NCBI RefSeq assembly: GCF_009295515.1
Contig: NZ_RQVV01000061.1
Coordinates: 1-64,000 of the forward strand
DNA: 64,000 nucleotides
Reading direction: 5' to 3'
Source of the DNA: Erwinia endophytica
Lineage (GTDB): Bacteria > Pseudomonadota > Gammaproteobacteria > Enterobacterales > Enterobacteriaceae
Shown: in pieces, positions 42,466 through 54,238 of the stretch
Position numbering within the stretch: position 1 is the first letter of the stretch
How the letters are laid out: each line of letters begins with the position of its first letter
Made by a program: the position numbers and the translations under genes
Notes under the pieces: generated by a model
Told to the model about the DNA's origin: nothing
Database searches by the model: none
Seen by the model: only the letters and a program-made list of their open reading frames with translations

Positions 42466-43800
42466 TTACTCCCGCTTGGGAGTCTGTTTTCGGCAAAATA
42501 ACACCATAGATTCTACATGCCCGGTATGGGGAAACATATCAAGCAGCGTAATCCTTTCCAATTGGTAGCCGGAAGTCAGAAGACGCTGACTATCCCGGGC
42601 AAGTGTCGTCGGATTACAAGAAACATAGACCACACGTTCTGGAGCAAGTTTAATGATATGGGACATCACTCCTGCCGCGCCAGCGCGAGCCGGATCCAGT
42701 AAAACCTTGTTAAATCCTTTTGCAGCCCAGGGCTGCGTCGCCACGTCCAGTTCAAGATTGTGCTGAAAAAACGCTATATTATGCAGATGATTACTGGTTG
42801 CATTATACCTGCCCTTCAGGACTAATTCCTCAACCCCTTCCACGCCGGTGACGTTTTTCACTCGTTTTCCTAAAGGAAGTGTAAAGTTTCCCATGCCACA
42901 AAACAGATCCAGCACCCGATCTTCTGGCTGCAAATCCAGCCATGTCAACGCCTGGTCGACCATGCGTTCATTCAGCGCGCCGTTAATCTGAATGAAGTCG
43001 CGCGGGCTGAAATGTAACCTCAAATTATCTATCTGATAAAAAGGCATTTCACCATTAACCTGCACCAGCGTATCGCTGTCAGGTGCCAGAAACAGCGCGA
43101 CCTGATGGTCATGCGAAAATTGTTCCAGTTTTTGCTGATCGGCCATGCCAAGTGGGTCAAGGTGGCGTAAAACCAGCAACGGGCCATTATCCGCCAGCAC
43201 CAACTCAACATGTCCCAGGCGTCGAACCACCGATAATTTGCTCAGTACTTGCTGCAACGGCTGGAGCAATGCATTAAGTTCTGGCGTCAAAACAGGGCAT
43301 TGGTCGACCGGCACCAACTCACTGGAGGCCGCCTGACGAAACCCCATCTGTAATGTCTGGTTGCGCGGGTCGACCTTAAGCCCCAGGCGGGCGCGACGGC
43401 GATAACCATAAGACTCTCCGGCGATGATAGCGTCGACCACCACCGGCTGGCGCGTTTCCTGACTGAGCAAACGCGCCAGCGCATTGGCTTTACTCTGCTG
43501 CTGTAGTGCGGATGAAATATGCTGCTGCTGACAACCGCCACAGCGGGTATAATGTGGGCATTTCGGCTCGACTCGCTCAGGACTGGCCGAGAGGATGCGT
43601 TTGGCTTTTCCTCGCGCCCAACTGCGTTTATCCTCGGTTATCTCTACTTCTACTTGCTCGCCGGGCAACGCACCGCTGATGAATAACGTTTTGCCATTAA
43701 GCCGTCCTACGCCCTGTCCTGTTCCATCAAGATCATTAATGACTGTGGTCATGATCTGGCGGGTCGTCACGCGCCGTTTTGCAGAGTAGAATTGCGCCAT
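42466..43800 (-). CDS. rlmD: 23S rRNA (uracil(1939)-C(5))-methyltransferase RlmD
   Basis: About 444 residues from the ATG at 43800 ([17 protein letters not shown]). It has an N-terminal TRAM domain, iron-sulfur cysteines in [14 protein letters not shown], the SAM-binding [16 protein letters not shown], and the catalytic cysteine in [13 protein letters not shown]. It methylates U1939 of 23S rRNA. It is co-directional with relA and divergent from barA, with about 110 bases between the two starts. Confidence 0.97.
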   Translation of the reverse strand: MAQFYSAKRRVTTRQIMTTVINDLDGTGQGVGRLNGKTLFISGALPGEQVEVEITEDKRSWARGKAKRILSASPERVEPKCPHYTRCGGCQQQHISSALQQQSKANALARLLSQETRQPVVVDAIIAGESYGYRRRARLGLKVDPRNQTLQMGFRQAASSELVPVDQCPVLTPELNALLQPLQQVLSKLSVVRRLGHVELVLADNGPLLVLRHLDPLGMADQQKLEQFSHDHQVALFLAPDSDTLVQVNGEMPFYQIDNLRLHFSPRDFIQINGALNERMVDQALTWLDLQPEDRVLDLFCGMGNFTLPLGKRVKNVTGVEGVEELVLKGRYNATSNHLHNIAFFQHNLELDVATQPWAAKGFNKVLLDPARAGAAGVMSHIIKLAPERVVYVSCNPTTLARDSQRLLTSGYQLERITLLDMFPHTGHVESMVLFCRKQTPKRE

Positions 43801-43912
43801 TATTCGTTTCATTCCGAGTATTTTTAGATAAAAAGCGTGCGTAGCCTACACCAGCGATTGAACAAATTCGACCTGAGTTATGCTGGTCAGTACCCGCACC
43901 ACAGGGATAATT

Positions 43913-46645
43913 ATGACCCAATACAGCCTGCGGGCACGTATGATGATTTTAATTCTGGCCCCGACACTGATGATTGGCCTGCTGTTGAGTACCTTCTTTA
44001 TTGTTCATCGTTACAACGAGCTGCAACTCCAACTGGTGGACGCGGGAGCCGACATTATTGAACCACTGGCCGTCGCCAGTGAATATGGTATGACATTTCA
44101 CAGTAAAGAATCTGTCCGTCAGTTGGTCAGTCTGCTGCATCGCCGCCATTCAGATATTGTTCGCGCCATTACCGTGTTCGACGCGCAAAATCATCTGTTC
44201 ATCACCTCTAATTATCGTATTGATGCGGAAAGACTGAGCGTACCGAAAGGGGCCCCCTTGCCTGCCACCTTCAGCTATGAGCGACAGGGCAATTCGATGA
44301 TCTTACGCACCCCTATCTTGTCAGAAAGCCATTTTCCGGATGGGCCATCGGATCACAATGCCAGTTCAGGTAACAACACGTTGGGCTATGTGGCGATAGT
44401 GCTGGACCTACAGTCAGTCAGGTTGCAGCAATATAAAGAGGTGTTTGTTTCCACTTTGCTGCTGCTGTTCTGCCTAGTTATTGCCATGCTGTTCGCCTAC
44501 CGACTGATGCGTGATGTCACTGGGCCTATCCGCGATATGGTCAATACGGTCGATCGCATTCGTCGTGGGCAGCTCGACAGCCGTGTAACCGGCCATATGC
44601 TGGGTGAGCTGGATATGCTGAAAAACGGCATCAATTCAATGGCGATGTCGCTCACCGCCTACCATGAAGAAATGCAACAAAATATCGATCAAGCGACCTC
44701 CGATCTGCGTGAAACTCTGGAACAGTTAGAGATCCAGAATGTTGAGCTGGACCTGGCCAAAAAACGCGCGCAGGAAGCGGCGAGGATCAAATCCGAATTC
44801 CTTGCCAATATGTCCCACGAACTGCGTACACCGCTTAATGGCGTGATTGGCTTTACCCGACAAACCCTGAAGACGTCGTTGAATATTACCCAACGCGATT
44901 ACCTGCATACTATTGAGCGCTCAGCCAACAATCTGCTGAGTATCATTAATGACGTGCTCGATTTTTCCAAGCTGGAAGCGGGCAAACTGGTGCTGGAGAC
45001 GATCCCCTTCCCGCTGCGGGCTACGTTGGATGAAGTCGTGGTATTACTGGCGCAATCCGCCCATGAGAAAGGGCTGGAACTGACCCTGAGTATTCAGCAT
45101 GATGTGCCGGATAATGTCATTGGCGACCCACTACGCCTACAGCAAATTATTGTTAACCTACTGGGCAACGCCATCAAGTTTACTGAGTATGGCAATATTG
45201 ATATTCGCGTCGAAAAGCGCTCAATGAGCAACAACCAGGTCAATCTGGAAGTGCAAATCCATGATACCGGCATCGGTATTTCAGAGAAGCAACAGTCGCA
45301 GTTGTTCCAGGCTTTCCGCCAGGCCGATGCCAGTATCTCACGGCGCCATGGTGGTACTGGATTGGGTCTGGTCATCACGCAGAAACTGGTCAATGAAATG
45401 GGCGGTGAGATCTCATTCCACAGTCGGCTCAACCTGGGGTCCACTTTTTGGTTCCATATAAATCTGTCCCTCAATCCTAATGCCGCAAGCGATCCACACG
45501 CGGTAGACTGCCTGCAGGGCAAACGCCTGGCCTACGTTGAAGCCAATCCAACCGCGGCCCAGGCGACGCTGGACCTGCTGACGGCCACCCGAATGACCGT
45601 CACCTACGGCACCACGCTGGAAGATCTGTCCGAAGCGCACTACGATGTGCTGCTGATTGGCTTACCCGTTAGCAGAGAACACGGCCAGGAGATCAGTAAT
45701 CATGAACTGCTACCGGCCCTGCGACGTGCCGATAATGTGATTATGGCGTTACCGTGCCAGTTACAAGTCTGTGCGGAGGATTTAAAGGCCCGTGGCGTTA
45801 GTGCCTGTTTGCTTAAGCCGCTTTCGCTCTCCCGCCTGTTACCCGCTCTGCTGGATAATCACTCGCGTGAAACAGAATATCGCCCGGGAAGACAACGCTT
45901 GCCGCTCACCGTGATGGCGGTGGATGATAATCCGGCTAACCTGAAGCTGATCGGCGCGCTGCTGGAGGAACAGGTGGGAAATATTATCCTGTGCGACAGC
46001 GGTGAAATGGCGATTGAGTGTGCCAAAAAACAGGCGCTGGATATCATTCTGATGGATATTCAAATGCCGAAAATGGATGGTATCCGCGCCAGTGAACTGA
46101 TCCGCGAGCTACCAGAGCACGCCTCCACGCCGATTGTGGCAGTGACTGCCCATACACTGGACAGTGAGCGGGAACATCTGTTTAAAGCGGGAATGAATGA
46201 TTATCTCGCCAAACCGATTGATGAAGTCAAACTCAGCCATCTGCTGGCTCGTTATTCACCGGGCGTGATAGCGGGTTTACCTAAACTTCCCGAAATTTCC
46301 GCCTCGCTGGACTGGGAACTGGCGCTGCGCCAGGCTGCCAATAAACCTGATTTAGCCCGCGATTTGCTACAAATGCTGGTCGATTTTCTACCGGATGTGC
46401 AGGCGCAGGTCGAACATAATATGGCGGAAAACAATGCTTCAAGTCTACGTGATATCATCCACAAGCTACACGGCAGCGCCAGCTACAGCGGGGTACCACG
46501 GCTAAAACAACTGTGCCAGAAACTGGAACAGAGTCTGCGCAACGATAACAACATTGCTGATATTGAGCCTGAACTGTTTGAGCTGCTGGATGAAATGGAC
46601 AATGTCGCCCGGCTGGCAAAAGAAAAGTTGAGTCTGCAGGATTAA
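43913..46645 (+). CDS. barA: BarA hybrid sensor histidine kinase
   Basis: About 910 residues from [17 protein letters not shown]; an upstream in-frame ATG at 43880 is not family-like. In order: two membrane helices flanking a periplasmic loop, HAMP, HisKA with the phospho-His H302 ([10 protein letters not shown], same number as in E. coli), HATPase ([20 protein letters not shown]), a receiver with D715 ([12 protein letters not shown]), and a C-terminal HPt with H850 (IHKLHGSA). It phosphorylates UvrY, which turns on CsrB. The csrB gene is at 56851-57179 in this window. The cognate uvrY is not in the window. Confidence 0.97.
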   Translation: MTQYSLRARMMILILAPTLMIGLLLSTFFIVHRYNELQLQLVDAGADIIEPLAVASEYGMTFHSKESVRQLVSLLHRRHSDIVRAITVFDAQNHLFITSNYRIDAERLSVPKGAPLPATFSYERQGNSMILRTPILSESHFPDGPSDHNASSGNNTLGYVAIVLDLQSVRLQQYKEVFVSTLLLLFCLVIAMLFAYRLMRDVTGPIRDMVNTVDRIRRGQLDSRVTGHMLGELDMLKNGINSMAMSLTAYHEEMQQNIDQATSDLRETLEQLEIQNVELDLAKKRAQEAARIKSEFLANMSHELRTPLNGVIGFTRQTLKTSLNITQRDYLHTIERSANNLLSIINDVLDFSKLEAGKLVLETIPFPLRATLDEVVVLLAQSAHEKGLELTLSIQHDVPDNVIGDPLRLQQIIVNLLGNAIKFTEYGNIDIRVEKRSMSNNQVNLEVQIHDTGIGISEKQQSQLFQAFRQADASISRRHGGTGLGLVITQKLVNEMGGEISFHSRLNLGSTFWFHINLSLNPNAASDPHAVDCLQGKRLAYVEANPTAAQATLDLLTATRMTVTYGTTLEDLSEAHYDVLLIGLPVSREHGQEISNHELLPALRRADNVIMALPCQLQVCAEDLKARGVSACLLKPLSLSRLLPALLDNHSRETEYRPGRQRLPLTVMAVDDNPANLKLIGALLEEQVGNIILCDSGEMAIECAKKQALDIILMDIQMPKMDGIRASELIRELPEHASTPIVAVTAHTLDSEREHLFKAGMNDYLAKPIDEVKLSHLLARYSPGVIAGLPKLPEISASLDWELALRQAANKPDLARDLLQMLVDFLPDVQAQVEHNMAENNASSLRDIIHKLHGSASYSGVPRLKQLCQKLEQSLRNDNNIADIEPELFELLDEMDNVARLAKEKLSLQD

Positions 46646-46721
46646 TCGGTTGATGAGATTTCAGCGTCTTTAAGCAAGGTCAGCCCTCCCCGGAGCTGTC
46701 CTCATCGGAAATAAGGCGGAA

Positions 46722-47870
46722 TTACTCCGCCCTCATCATTTGCCCAATCGCCAGTGATGCAGCAATATTTCGTGCGGTCATCCGCACATTTTCCGCCGCA
46801 TTTTCTAACGCGTCTTCCAGCGTACAGATGCTGTAAATCACGCTAAAAACCGCATCCAGTCCATGCTGATGCACCACCGCGACATCGGAAGTCAGGCTGC
46901 CAGCAATACCGATGACTGGCTTGTTATAGCGTTTCGCTATCTTTGCCACACCAATCGGTACTTTGCCGTGGATAGTCTGACTATCAATGCGCCCTTCTCC
47001 GGTGATAACCAACGAGGCATCCTGCACCAATGCATCCAGTCCCAGTGCCTCGGTAACAATTTCAATCCCCCGACGTAGTTCCGCATGGCAAAATGCGTGC
47101 AGTGCTGCCCCCATCCCGCCAGCCGCTCCGCCGCCGGGTACCGACAACACATCGATATCCATCTCACGACGGATAACGTCAGCATAGTGCGCCAATGCCT
47201 TATCCAGCTGGATAACCAATTCCGGCGTGGCGCCTTTTTGCGGACCAAACACCGCGGAAGCGCCCTCATCACCCAGCAACGGATTGGTGACATCACAGGC
47301 AATTTCAAAACGGCAGTTTCTTATCCGGGGGTCAAAATCACTGATATCAATGCTGGCCAGTTCGGCCAGGTGTCCACCGCCGTAACCAATCTGTCGGCCT
47401 TGCTTATCCAGCAATTTTGCCCCCAGCGCCTGAACCATCCCGGCGCCGCCATCATTGGTCGCACTACCGCCGATGCCAATGATCAAGCGCTCGACACCTT
47501 TATCCAGTGCGTCACGGATCAACTCTCCCGTACCGTATGACGTCGTTACCAAAGGATTGCGACGGGCAACAGGAACCAATTCCAATCCGCTGGCCGCGGC
47601 CATTTCGATAAAGGCGCAACTGTCATCACCGGACAGGCCATAAAAAGCCGCAACAGGCTCGCCCAGCGGGCCGGTGACGTTCAGGTGGATCAGGCTACCA
47701 TTGGTCGCTGCGATCATCGCTTCAACCGTTCCTTCCCCACCATCCGCTACCGGCAGTTTAATATAGTTTGCCTCGGGAAAAATCTCGCGAAACCCCAATT
47801 CAATCTGCGTGGCGACTTGCTGAGCCGACAGACTCTCTTTATATGAATCCGGTGCGATTACTATTTTCAT
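46722..47870 (-). CDS. garK: glycerate 2-kinase GarK
   Basis: This 382-residue protein of glycerate kinase type 1 carries APDSYKESLSAQQVATQIEL, LPVADGGEGTVEAMIAATNG, IGIGGSATNDGGAGMVQALG, VPGGGAAGGMGAALHAF and ITGEGRIDSQT. It makes 2-phosphoglycerate from D-glycerate, the last step of galactarate/glucarate breakdown. A GGCGGA/TCCGCC hairpin overlaps its stop codon (46715-46731) but has only a weak T-run. It is last in the gud-gar operon and convergent with barA. Confidence 0.95.
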   Translation of the reverse strand: MKIVIAPDSYKESLSAQQVATQIELGFREIFPEANYIKLPVADGGEGTVEAMIAATNGSLIHLNVTGPLGEPVAAFYGLSGDDSCAFIEMAAASGLELVPVARRNPLVTTSYGTGELIRDALDKGVERLIIGIGGSATNDGGAGMVQALGAKLLDKQGRQIGYGGGHLAELASIDISDFDPRIRNCRFEIACDVTNPLLGDEGASAVFGPQKGATPELVIQLDKALAHYADVIRREMDIDVLSVPGGGAAGGMGAALHAFCHAELRRGIEIVTEALGLDALVQDASLVITGEGRIDSQTIHGKVPIGVAKIAKRYNKPVIGIAGSLTSDVAVVHQHGLDAVFSVIYSICTLEDALENAAENVRMTARNIAASLAIGQMMRAE

Positions 47871-47959
47871 ACTTTACCATCCGTGCCCTGTTGGTCTAAC
47901 CCGGGGCAATCTGCAGAGCTGGTGCCGACTCAGTTGCAAGCCGGACCATAACCACGGTA

Positions 47960-48844
47960 CTACTTGCTTATCTCAACTTTGGCTAACGTCTCATAATAAC
48001 GCGCCAGCGCACTGTGATCGGCATTGCCAAGCCCATCGGCACGCAACGCCTGCATCATTTCCATTACCGCAGCAGTCAGCGGCAGTTGCGCCCCGACACC
48101 GTGAGAGGTATCCAGCGCGTTGGCAAGATCTTTAATATGCAGATCGATGCGGAAGCCCGGTTTAAAATTGCGCGCCAGCACCATTGGCACCTTGGCATCC
48201 AGCACGGTACTTCCCGCCAATCCACCACGGATGGCCTGATAAACCAGATCCGGACTCACTCCTGCTTTAGTGGCCAACGTTAATGCTTCCGCCATTGCCG
48301 CGATGTTCAACGCCACAATCACCTGGTTGGCCAGCTTGGTCACATTCCCCGCGCCAATTTCACCGGTGTGTACCACCGAGCCCGCCATCGTCTTCATGAG
48401 GTCGTAATACTTGTCGAACAGTGCTTTGTCGCCACCCACCATCACTGACAACGTGCCATCGATAGCTTTAGGTTCACCGCCGCTAACCGGCGCATCCAGC
48501 AACGAGATGTTCTTCTTCGCCAGTTCTGCATGGATTTCACGGCTGGCAAGTGGGGCAATTGAACTCATATCAATCACCACCGTGCCAGACCTCGCCCCCT
48601 GAATCACTCCCTCTTCACCCAGCAAGACTTCTTTAACATGCGGAGAATTCGGCAACATGGTGATAATGACCTCGCACTGCTCCGCCACCGCCTTAGACGA
48701 CGCGGCTGAGGTCGCCCCCAGGCTAACCAACTCCGCCACACTGTCCGCATTGTTATCACGGACCACCAGCGTATAACCCGCCTTAATCAGATTTTTGCTC
48801 ATGGGTTTACCCATGATGCCCAGACCAATAAAGCCAATTTTCAT
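47960..48844 (-). CDS. garR: 2-hydroxy-3-oxopropionate (tartronate semialdehyde) reductase GarR
   Basis: About 294 residues from the ATG at 48844 (MKIGFIGLGIMGKPMSKNLI), preceded by CAGGAG. The frame is open to 48919 but without family-like residues. Rossmann GxGxxG, the substrate block DAPVSGGEPKAIDGTLSVMV and the catalytic lysine in GAGNVTKLANQVIVALN mark the 3-hydroxyisobutyrate dehydrogenase family. It reduces tartronate semialdehyde to D-glycerate. Confidence 0.95.
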   Translation of the reverse strand: MKIGFIGLGIMGKPMSKNLIKAGYTLVVRDNNADSVAELVSLGATSAASSKAVAEQCEVIITMLPNSPHVKEVLLGEEGVIQGARSGTVVIDMSSIAPLASREIHAELAKKNISLLDAPVSGGEPKAIDGTLSVMVGGDKALFDKYYDLMKTMAGSVVHTGEIGAGNVTKLANQVIVALNIAAMAEALTLATKAGVSPDLVYQAIRGGLAGSTVLDAKVPMVLARNFKPGFRIDLHIKDLANALDTSHGVGAQLPLTAAVMEMMQALRADGLGNADHSALARYYETLAKVEISK

Positions 48845-48866
48845 CTCAATTCTCCTGAAGTGTGGA

Positions 48867-49637
48867 TTATTTTTTAAAGCGATCGCACAGGGCCTGAGTC
48901 GCCCCACGGAAGACACCAAGATCGCTCCCTACTGCCACAAAGCCGGCCCCCCATTCCAGATAACGGCGAGCATCGGCCTCAACCGGTGCCAGGATGCCGC
49001 TGGGTTTACCGGCTGCTTTTGCCCGTTCAAAGACATGTTTGATGACTTGCAATACTTCCGGGTGCGTCGGCTGGCCAAGATAGCCCAGCGCCGCCGACAG
49101 GTCCCCGGGACCGACAAAAATACCGTCCACGCCGTCCACAGCCGCAATCGCGTCAATGTTGTCTACCGCCTGCTGTGTTTCAATCTGTACCAGCACGGTA
49201 ATATTGTCGTTGACCGTACTGTTGTACCCCGGCACGGTGCCGTACATGTTGCTACGATGAGAAACCGACACGCCGCGGATCCCCTGTGGCGGATAACGGG
49301 TGGAGGCAACAGCCTGTATCGCCTCTGCGGCTGTTTCCACGAAGGGGATCAGGAAGTTGGAAAAACCAATGTCCAACAGACGTTTAATGATAACCGGCTC
49401 GTTACACGGCGGACGGACCACCGGCGCACTGACACTGCCCTTCAACGCCATCAGTTGCGGCACAAAGGTGCTGATATCATTGGGGGCGTGCTCACCATCC
49501 AGCACCAGCCAGTCAAATCCGGCCAGTCCCAGCACTTCTGTGGTGACAGGATTTGCCAACGCACACCAACTACCGATTAACGTTTCTCCGGCCAGCAGGC
49601 GCTGACGAAAGCTGTTAGGGATGTTTACATAACTCAT
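48867..49637 (-). CDS. garL: 5-keto-4-deoxy-D-glucarate aldolase GarL
   Basis: About 256 residues, from the ATG at 49637 ([20 protein letters not shown]); an in-frame GTG precedes it. HpcH/HpaI aldolase motifs: [52 protein letters not shown] and [17 protein letters not shown], the last with the metal/pyruvate site. It splits the common intermediate of both dehydratases into pyruvate and tartronate semialdehyde. Confidence 0.95.
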   Translation of the reverse strand: MSYVNIPNSFRQRLLAGETLIGSWCALANPVTTEVLGLAGFDWLVLDGEHAPNDISTFVPQLMALKGSVSAPVVRPPCNEPVIIKRLLDIGFSNFLIPFVETAAEAIQAVASTRYPPQGIRGVSVSHRSNMYGTVPGYNSTVNDNITVLVQIETQQAVDNIDAIAAVDGVDGIFVGPGDLSAALGYLGQPTHPEVLQVIKHVFERAKAAGKPSGILAPVEADARRYLEWGAGFVAVGSDLGVFRGATQALCDRFKK

Positions 49638-49655
49638 CACTCTCTCCTGAAGAAG

Positions 49656-50996
49656 TTAGCGCACCAGACACGGGCGTTTGTTATCAAAGGTCCAGTTCGG
49701 TACCAGAAATTGCATTGCCTGCGCATCGTCACGCGCACCCAACCCGTGCTGCTGATACAATTGATGGGCTTTCATTACCTGATCCATATCCAGTTCCACG
49801 CCCAACCCCGCTTTCTGTGGAACCTGAACGCGGCCCCCTTTGATCTGCAAAGGGTGTCGGGTCAGGCGCTGGTTGCCTTCCTGCCAGATCCAGTGAGTAT
49901 CAATTGCGGTGATTTTGCCCGGTGCCGCTGCGGCGACATGGGTGAACATCGCCAGCGAAATATCAAAATGGTTATTGGAGTGAGAACCCCAGGTCAGGCC
50001 GAAGTCGTGGCACATCTGCGCCACGCGGACAGAGCCCTGCATGGTCCAGAAATGTGGGTCCGCCAGCGGAATATCGACGGACTGTAAAGACAGCGTGTGG
50101 CCCATCTGACGCCAGTCGGTGGCAACCATATTGGTGGCGGTAGGCAGGCCGGTCGCACGGCGGAATTCGGCCATGACCTCCCGCCCGGAGTAACCTTGTT
50201 CTGCGCCACAGGGATCTTCGGCATAAGCCAGTACACCGCGGAGCTGCTTACCCAGATCAATCGCCTCATTAAGTGACCAGGCGCCGTTAGGATCCAGTGT
50301 GATACGCGCCTCAGGGAAACGTTTAGCCAGTGCGGTCACCGCTTCAGCCTCTTCGCTGCCCGCCAGCACGCCACCTTTCAGTTTGAAATCGTTAAAACCG
50401 TATTTCTCCCAGGCGGCTTCGGCCAGTCTTACTACCGCCTCCGACGTCAGCGCTTCTTCATGACGCAGGCGATACCAGTCGCAACGCTCATCAGGCTGGC
50501 TTTGATAAGGTAACGGTGTCTTCCGGCGATCGCCGACATAGAACAGATAGCCCAGCATTTCAACCTGGTCACGCTGCTGACCATCCCCCAACAACGAGGC
50601 CACATTGACGTCCAGATGCTGGCCCAGCAGGTCCAGTAATGCAGACTCAATACCGGTAACAACATGGATAGTGGTACGCAAATCAAACGTCTGCGTTCCA
50701 CGACCGCCCGCATCCCGGTCAGCAAACGTATTGCGCACATGACTGAGCAGATTTTTGTATTCGCCAATCGAGTGACCGGTCAGTAACGCCACCGCATCTT
50801 CAAGCGTCTTACGGATTTTTTCACCACCGGGAATTTCGCCCACCCCTGTATGACCGGAATTGTCTTTGATAATGACAATGTTACGGGTGAAAAACGGCGC
50901 ATGAGCGCCACTGAGATTCAGCAGCATGCTGTCATAGCCGGCTACCGGGATCACCTGCATTCCTGTAATCAGCGGCGTCGCTGTTGTTTGGCTCAT
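49656..50996 (-). CDS. gudD: glucarate dehydratase GudD
   Basis: About 446 residues from the ATG at 50996 ([20 protein letters not shown]); the upstream ATG at 51014 is less likely. Enolase-superfamily residues: KLKGG (KxK base), [23 protein letters not shown], the dyad aspartate in [10 protein letters not shown] and histidine in GSHSNNHFD. It dehydrates D-glucarate to 5-keto-4-deoxyglucarate. It is 27 bases downstream of gudX, of which it is a paralog. Confidence 0.96.
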   Translation of the reverse strand: MSQTTATPLITGMQVIPVAGYDSMLLNLSGAHAPFFTRNIVIIKDNSGHTGVGEIPGGEKIRKTLEDAVALLTGHSIGEYKNLLSHVRNTFADRDAGGRGTQTFDLRTTIHVVTGIESALLDLLGQHLDVNVASLLGDGQQRDQVEMLGYLFYVGDRRKTPLPYQSQPDERCDWYRLRHEEALTSEAVVRLAEAAWEKYGFNDFKLKGGVLAGSEEAEAVTALAKRFPEARITLDPNGAWSLNEAIDLGKQLRGVLAYAEDPCGAEQGYSGREVMAEFRRATGLPTATNMVATDWRQMGHTLSLQSVDIPLADPHFWTMQGSVRVAQMCHDFGLTWGSHSNNHFDISLAMFTHVAAAAPGKITAIDTHWIWQEGNQRLTRHPLQIKGGRVQVPQKAGLGVELDMDQVMKAHQLYQQHGLGARDDAQAMQFLVPNWTFDNKRPCLVR

Positions 50997-51023
50997 AGTG
51001 TATTCCTTCTGCATGATCCGGGC

Positions 51024-52361
51024 TCAGCGCCCGAAAGCCGGACGTTTACGATCAAAGGTCCAGCCAGGAATCAGGTATTGCATCGCCGTGGCATCATTAC
51101 GCGAACCACCTGGCAGCGTTTTATAAAGCGCGTGCGCTTTCTCAAGCTGTGCCCAGTCCAGTTTCACCCCCAACCCGGGGGTGTCAGGTACCGCAATTTT
51201 GCCGTTGCGGATCTGCAAAGGTTCTACCGTCAGGCGCTGATCGCCTTCCTGCCAAATCCAGTGTGTATCAATCGCTGTCGGTTTACCCGGTGCGGCGGCC
51301 CCCACATGCGTGAACATCGCCAGTGAGATATCAAAATGGTTATTAGAATGGCACCCCCATGTCAGGCCCCAGGCATCACAAAGTTGGGCCACGCGTACCG
51401 CCCCACTCAGCGTCCAAAAATGCGGGTCCGCCAGCGGGATATCCACCGCGTTGAGCATCACTGCGTGGTTCATCTCACGCCAGTTAGTCGCAATCATATT
51501 GGTCGCCACCGGCAAGCCAGTGGCGCGACGGAACTCGGCCATCACTTCACGGCCAGAATAACCCTGTTCTGCGCCGCAGGGATCTTCAGCGTACGTCAGG
51601 ATTCCCTGCATGTCTTTGCACAGCGCAATCGCTTCTTCCAGCCGCCAGGCACCATTGGGGTCGACGGTGATACGCGCGGCGGGAAAGCGTTTTTTCATCG
51701 CTTTCACTGCCTCGATTTCCTGCTCGCCAGGTAACACGCCGCCTTTTAATTTGAAATCTTTGAAACCGTATTTGTCCTGCGCCGCCTCCGCCAGTCGCAC
51801 CACGGCAGCGCTGTCCATCGCCTGCTGGTGGCGCAGGTAATACCACTCATGGCTGGCCTTCTCTCCCGTCAGATAAGGCAGTGGGGTTTTCTCCCGATCA
51901 CCGATGTAAAACAGGTAGCCCAGCACCGTCACTTCATCACGCTGCTGACCGGGCCCCAAAAGCTCGGCAACCGGCACGTTGAGGCATTGACCCAGTAGAT
52001 CCAGCAACGCCGCTTCCAACGCAGCAACCGCATTCACCCGCAGTTCAAACGTCCAGGCACCTTTGCCGAACGTATCGAAGTCTGCCGACTGGTTGCCCTT
52101 GTGTACCTGCTGCACCAGACTGTTCATCCGTGCGACTTCCTTTCCCAATACCTGCGGTAAAGCCTCCATCAACGTCTGGTAAATGGTCTCGCCCCCCGGC
52201 GCTTCACCCACGCCAGTATGTCCGGCACTGTCGGTCAACACCACAATATTGCGGGTAAAGTAAGCACCGTGAGCGCCACCAATGTTAAGCAGCATGCTGT
52301 CATGGCCCGCAACCGGGATAACTTTCATCTCAGTGATAACAGGACTGCTTTGCGTGTTCAT
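51024..52361 (-). CDS. gudX: glucarate dehydratase-related protein GudX
   Basis: This 445-residue protein is strongly similar to GudD throughout and keeps KLKGG, VDPNGAW, YAEDPCG, the LADPHFWT aspartate and the SNNH histidine. The block before that histidine reads GCHSNNH instead of GSHSNNH, as in E. coli GudX. E. coli GudX has low dehydratase activity and an uncertain role. It starts 10 bases after gudP. It is full length and not decaying. Confidence 0.93.
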   Translation of the reverse strand: MNTQSSPVITEMKVIPVAGHDSMLLNIGGAHGAYFTRNIVVLTDSAGHTGVGEAPGGETIYQTLMEALPQVLGKEVARMNSLVQQVHKGNQSADFDTFGKGAWTFELRVNAVAALEAALLDLLGQCLNVPVAELLGPGQQRDEVTVLGYLFYIGDREKTPLPYLTGEKASHEWYYLRHQQAMDSAAVVRLAEAAQDKYGFKDFKLKGGVLPGEQEIEAVKAMKKRFPAARITVDPNGAWRLEEAIALCKDMQGILTYAEDPCGAEQGYSGREVMAEFRRATGLPVATNMIATNWREMNHAVMLNAVDIPLADPHFWTLSGAVRVAQLCDAWGLTWGCHSNNHFDISLAMFTHVGAAAPGKPTAIDTHWIWQEGDQRLTVEPLQIRNGKIAVPDTPGLGVKLDWAQLEKAHALYKTLPGGSRNDATAMQYLIPGWTFDRKRPAFGR

Positions 52362-52371
52362 AACCCATCCT

Positions 52372-53715
52372 TCAAAAAGGTTTCAGTTCAATGCGCTTAA
52401 TGTCTGTTACCAGTACCAGGTAGCTCAACACCGCGACGAGCGCATGGATGCCAACGTAGATCAACGCACCGTTATACGATCCCGTCGTGGCGATGATGTA
52501 ACCAATAACAATGGGGGTGACGATGCCGGAAATATTGCCGAACATATTGAACAGACCGCCGCTCAGGCCACTGATCTCTTTCGGTGCGGTATCCGCCAGC
52601 ACGGCCCAACCCAGCGCGCCAATCCCCTTGCCAAAGAATGCCAACGCCATAAAGAACACCACTATCCATTCGGTATTGACGTAGTTACACACCACCATTG
52701 AAATCGACAGCAACATCCCCAGCACGATGGGCATTTTACGGGCGAAGTTCAGCGAGCCGGTTTTACGCATCAACCAGTCAGAAATAACGCCGCCAAGCAC
52801 TCCGCCAAGAAAGCCACAGACAGCGGGAACCGAAGCGACTATCCCGGCTTTCAGAATCGACATGCCGCGCGCCTGCACCAGATAGACCGGAAACCAGGTA
52901 ATAAAAAAGTAGGTTACGCCGTTAATGCAATACTGCCCCAGATAAATGCCGATCATCATTCTTGACCCCATCATTTGTTTAATCTGGTCCATTTTTTCAC
53001 TCCAGCTAACCTTGCGCTGTTCCTTCTTCTGATCCATGTTAATCAGCGCGCCCCCCTGCTCCATATACTCCAACTCAGCTTTATTCACGCCAGGGTGCTC
53101 GTTTGGATCGCGGATCACTTTCAACCAGATGAAACTAATGATGATCCCCAGCCCTCCCATAAACCAGAACACATGAGCCCAGCCCACAGCAGAAACCAGC
53201 CAGCCCATAATTGGGGCGAAGATAACGGTGGCGAAATACTGTGCGGAATTAAAAATCGCTACCGCAGTGCCACGCTCCTGGGCTGGGAACCAGGCGGCAA
53301 CGATTCGGCTGTTGCCAGGGAATGATGGGGCTTCCGCCAGGCCAACAACGAAGCGCAACATAAACAGCACAATAATGGTGGTGAAACCACTGAACAGATC
53401 AACGAATCCCTGCAACAGGGTGAACAGCGACCAGAGGAAAATACTCCAGAAATAGACACGGCGGGAACCGAAGCGGTCCAACAGCCAGCCACCGGGGATC
53501 TGCCCAATAACATAGGCCCACGAGAATGCCGAGAAAATATACCCCAACTTCACCGCATCCAGACCAATATCTTTCGCCATAGAGGAACCGGCAATGGCAA
53601 TTGTTGCCCGGTCCCCGTAATTGAAAGAAGTAACAACAAATAGCATTACTACTATCCAGTAACGAGTATTTGTTCTTTTTTGCACAGCGCTCACAGCACT
53701 GCTGATTGAATTCAT
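52372..53715 (-). CDS. gudP: galactarate/glucarate:H+ symporter GudP
   Basis: About 447 residues from the ATG at 53715 ([20 protein letters not shown]), preceded by AGGAG; a longer frame reaches 53769. Twelve membrane segments, with [54 protein letters not shown] and [20 protein letters not shown]. It imports both aldarates with protons. It is first in the six-gene operon gudP-gudX-gudD-garL-garR-garK. Confidence 0.95.
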   Translation of the reverse strand: MNSISSAVSAVQKRTNTRYWIVVMLFVVTSFNYGDRATIAIAGSSMAKDIGLDAVKLGYIFSAFSWAYVIGQIPGGWLLDRFGSRRVYFWSIFLWSLFTLLQGFVDLFSGFTTIIVLFMLRFVVGLAEAPSFPGNSRIVAAWFPAQERGTAVAIFNSAQYFATVIFAPIMGWLVSAVGWAHVFWFMGGLGIIISFIWLKVIRDPNEHPGVNKAELEYMEQGGALINMDQKKEQRKVSWSEKMDQIKQMMGSRMMIGIYLGQYCINGVTYFFITWFPVYLVQARGMSILKAGIVASVPAVCGFLGGVLGGVISDWLMRKTGSLNFARKMPIVLGMLLSISMVVCNYVNTEWIVVFFMALAFFGKGIGALGWAVLADTAPKEISGLSGGLFNMFGNISGIVTPIVIGYIIATTGSYNGALIYVGIHALVAVLSYLVLVTDIKRIELKPF

Positions 53716-54238
53716 GATGCACTCCTGAAAAATAGCCCGTAAGCTATTTTCATTCTGAACTGTATACACATCGCGTTGAGTATCAGAATGATGTTAGATT
53801 AAACATAGCGATTAAAATTTCATTAGCAGAAACGCTTAACGTGGCGATCATTCATCATCAGTGCCCAAATTATAGAAATGGTAGAACGGGAATGCATCGG
53901 GCAAATGCCCTGGTAAAATATATAAAACAAGTAATTATTTTGGCATTTGAACAATATATTGCGGGCTGGCTCACGAAACGCTGGCAATTTGCGGGAGTTG
54001 TCACATTATATGGTTATTCCCTCTTTATTTGTGAGCACACTCACTAAAAGCCAGTCTTATGCATAAAAAAGATGCGGCTGTTCAACCACTATGTCAGACA
54101 TTTGCATAATGTTTTTTACCCACCAGTCCTTTTATACTGTTGACAGCAGAAACGTGTCTTAACGCTGGCGAGTCATCGATCATTAATCAAGGAAAGAAAA
54201 AACTCTCTCTACACTCTAAAGTCAGGATTTGTCGAGCA
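53716..54238. promoter_or_regulatory. divergent gudP-garD control region with CRP-like site
   Basis: There is no gene in these 523 bases. TGTGA at 54030-54034, six bases, then TCACT at 54041-54045 is a nine-of-ten CRP match. A -10-like TATACT lies at 54133-54138 before garD. On the gudP side, CATTCTGA (53751-53758) and TCAGAATG (53783-53790) are inverted, 24 bases apart. An AAAATAGC/GCTATTTT hairpin (53729-53750) sits immediately 5' of the gudP ribosome site. The activator CdaR is expected to bind here; its gene is not in the window. Confidence 0.55.

Noticed and set aside
51024-52361. gudX as a decaying duplicate of gudD
   Set aside because: It is full length, keeps all active-site residues seen in GudD and has the GCHSNNH variant typical of GudX.
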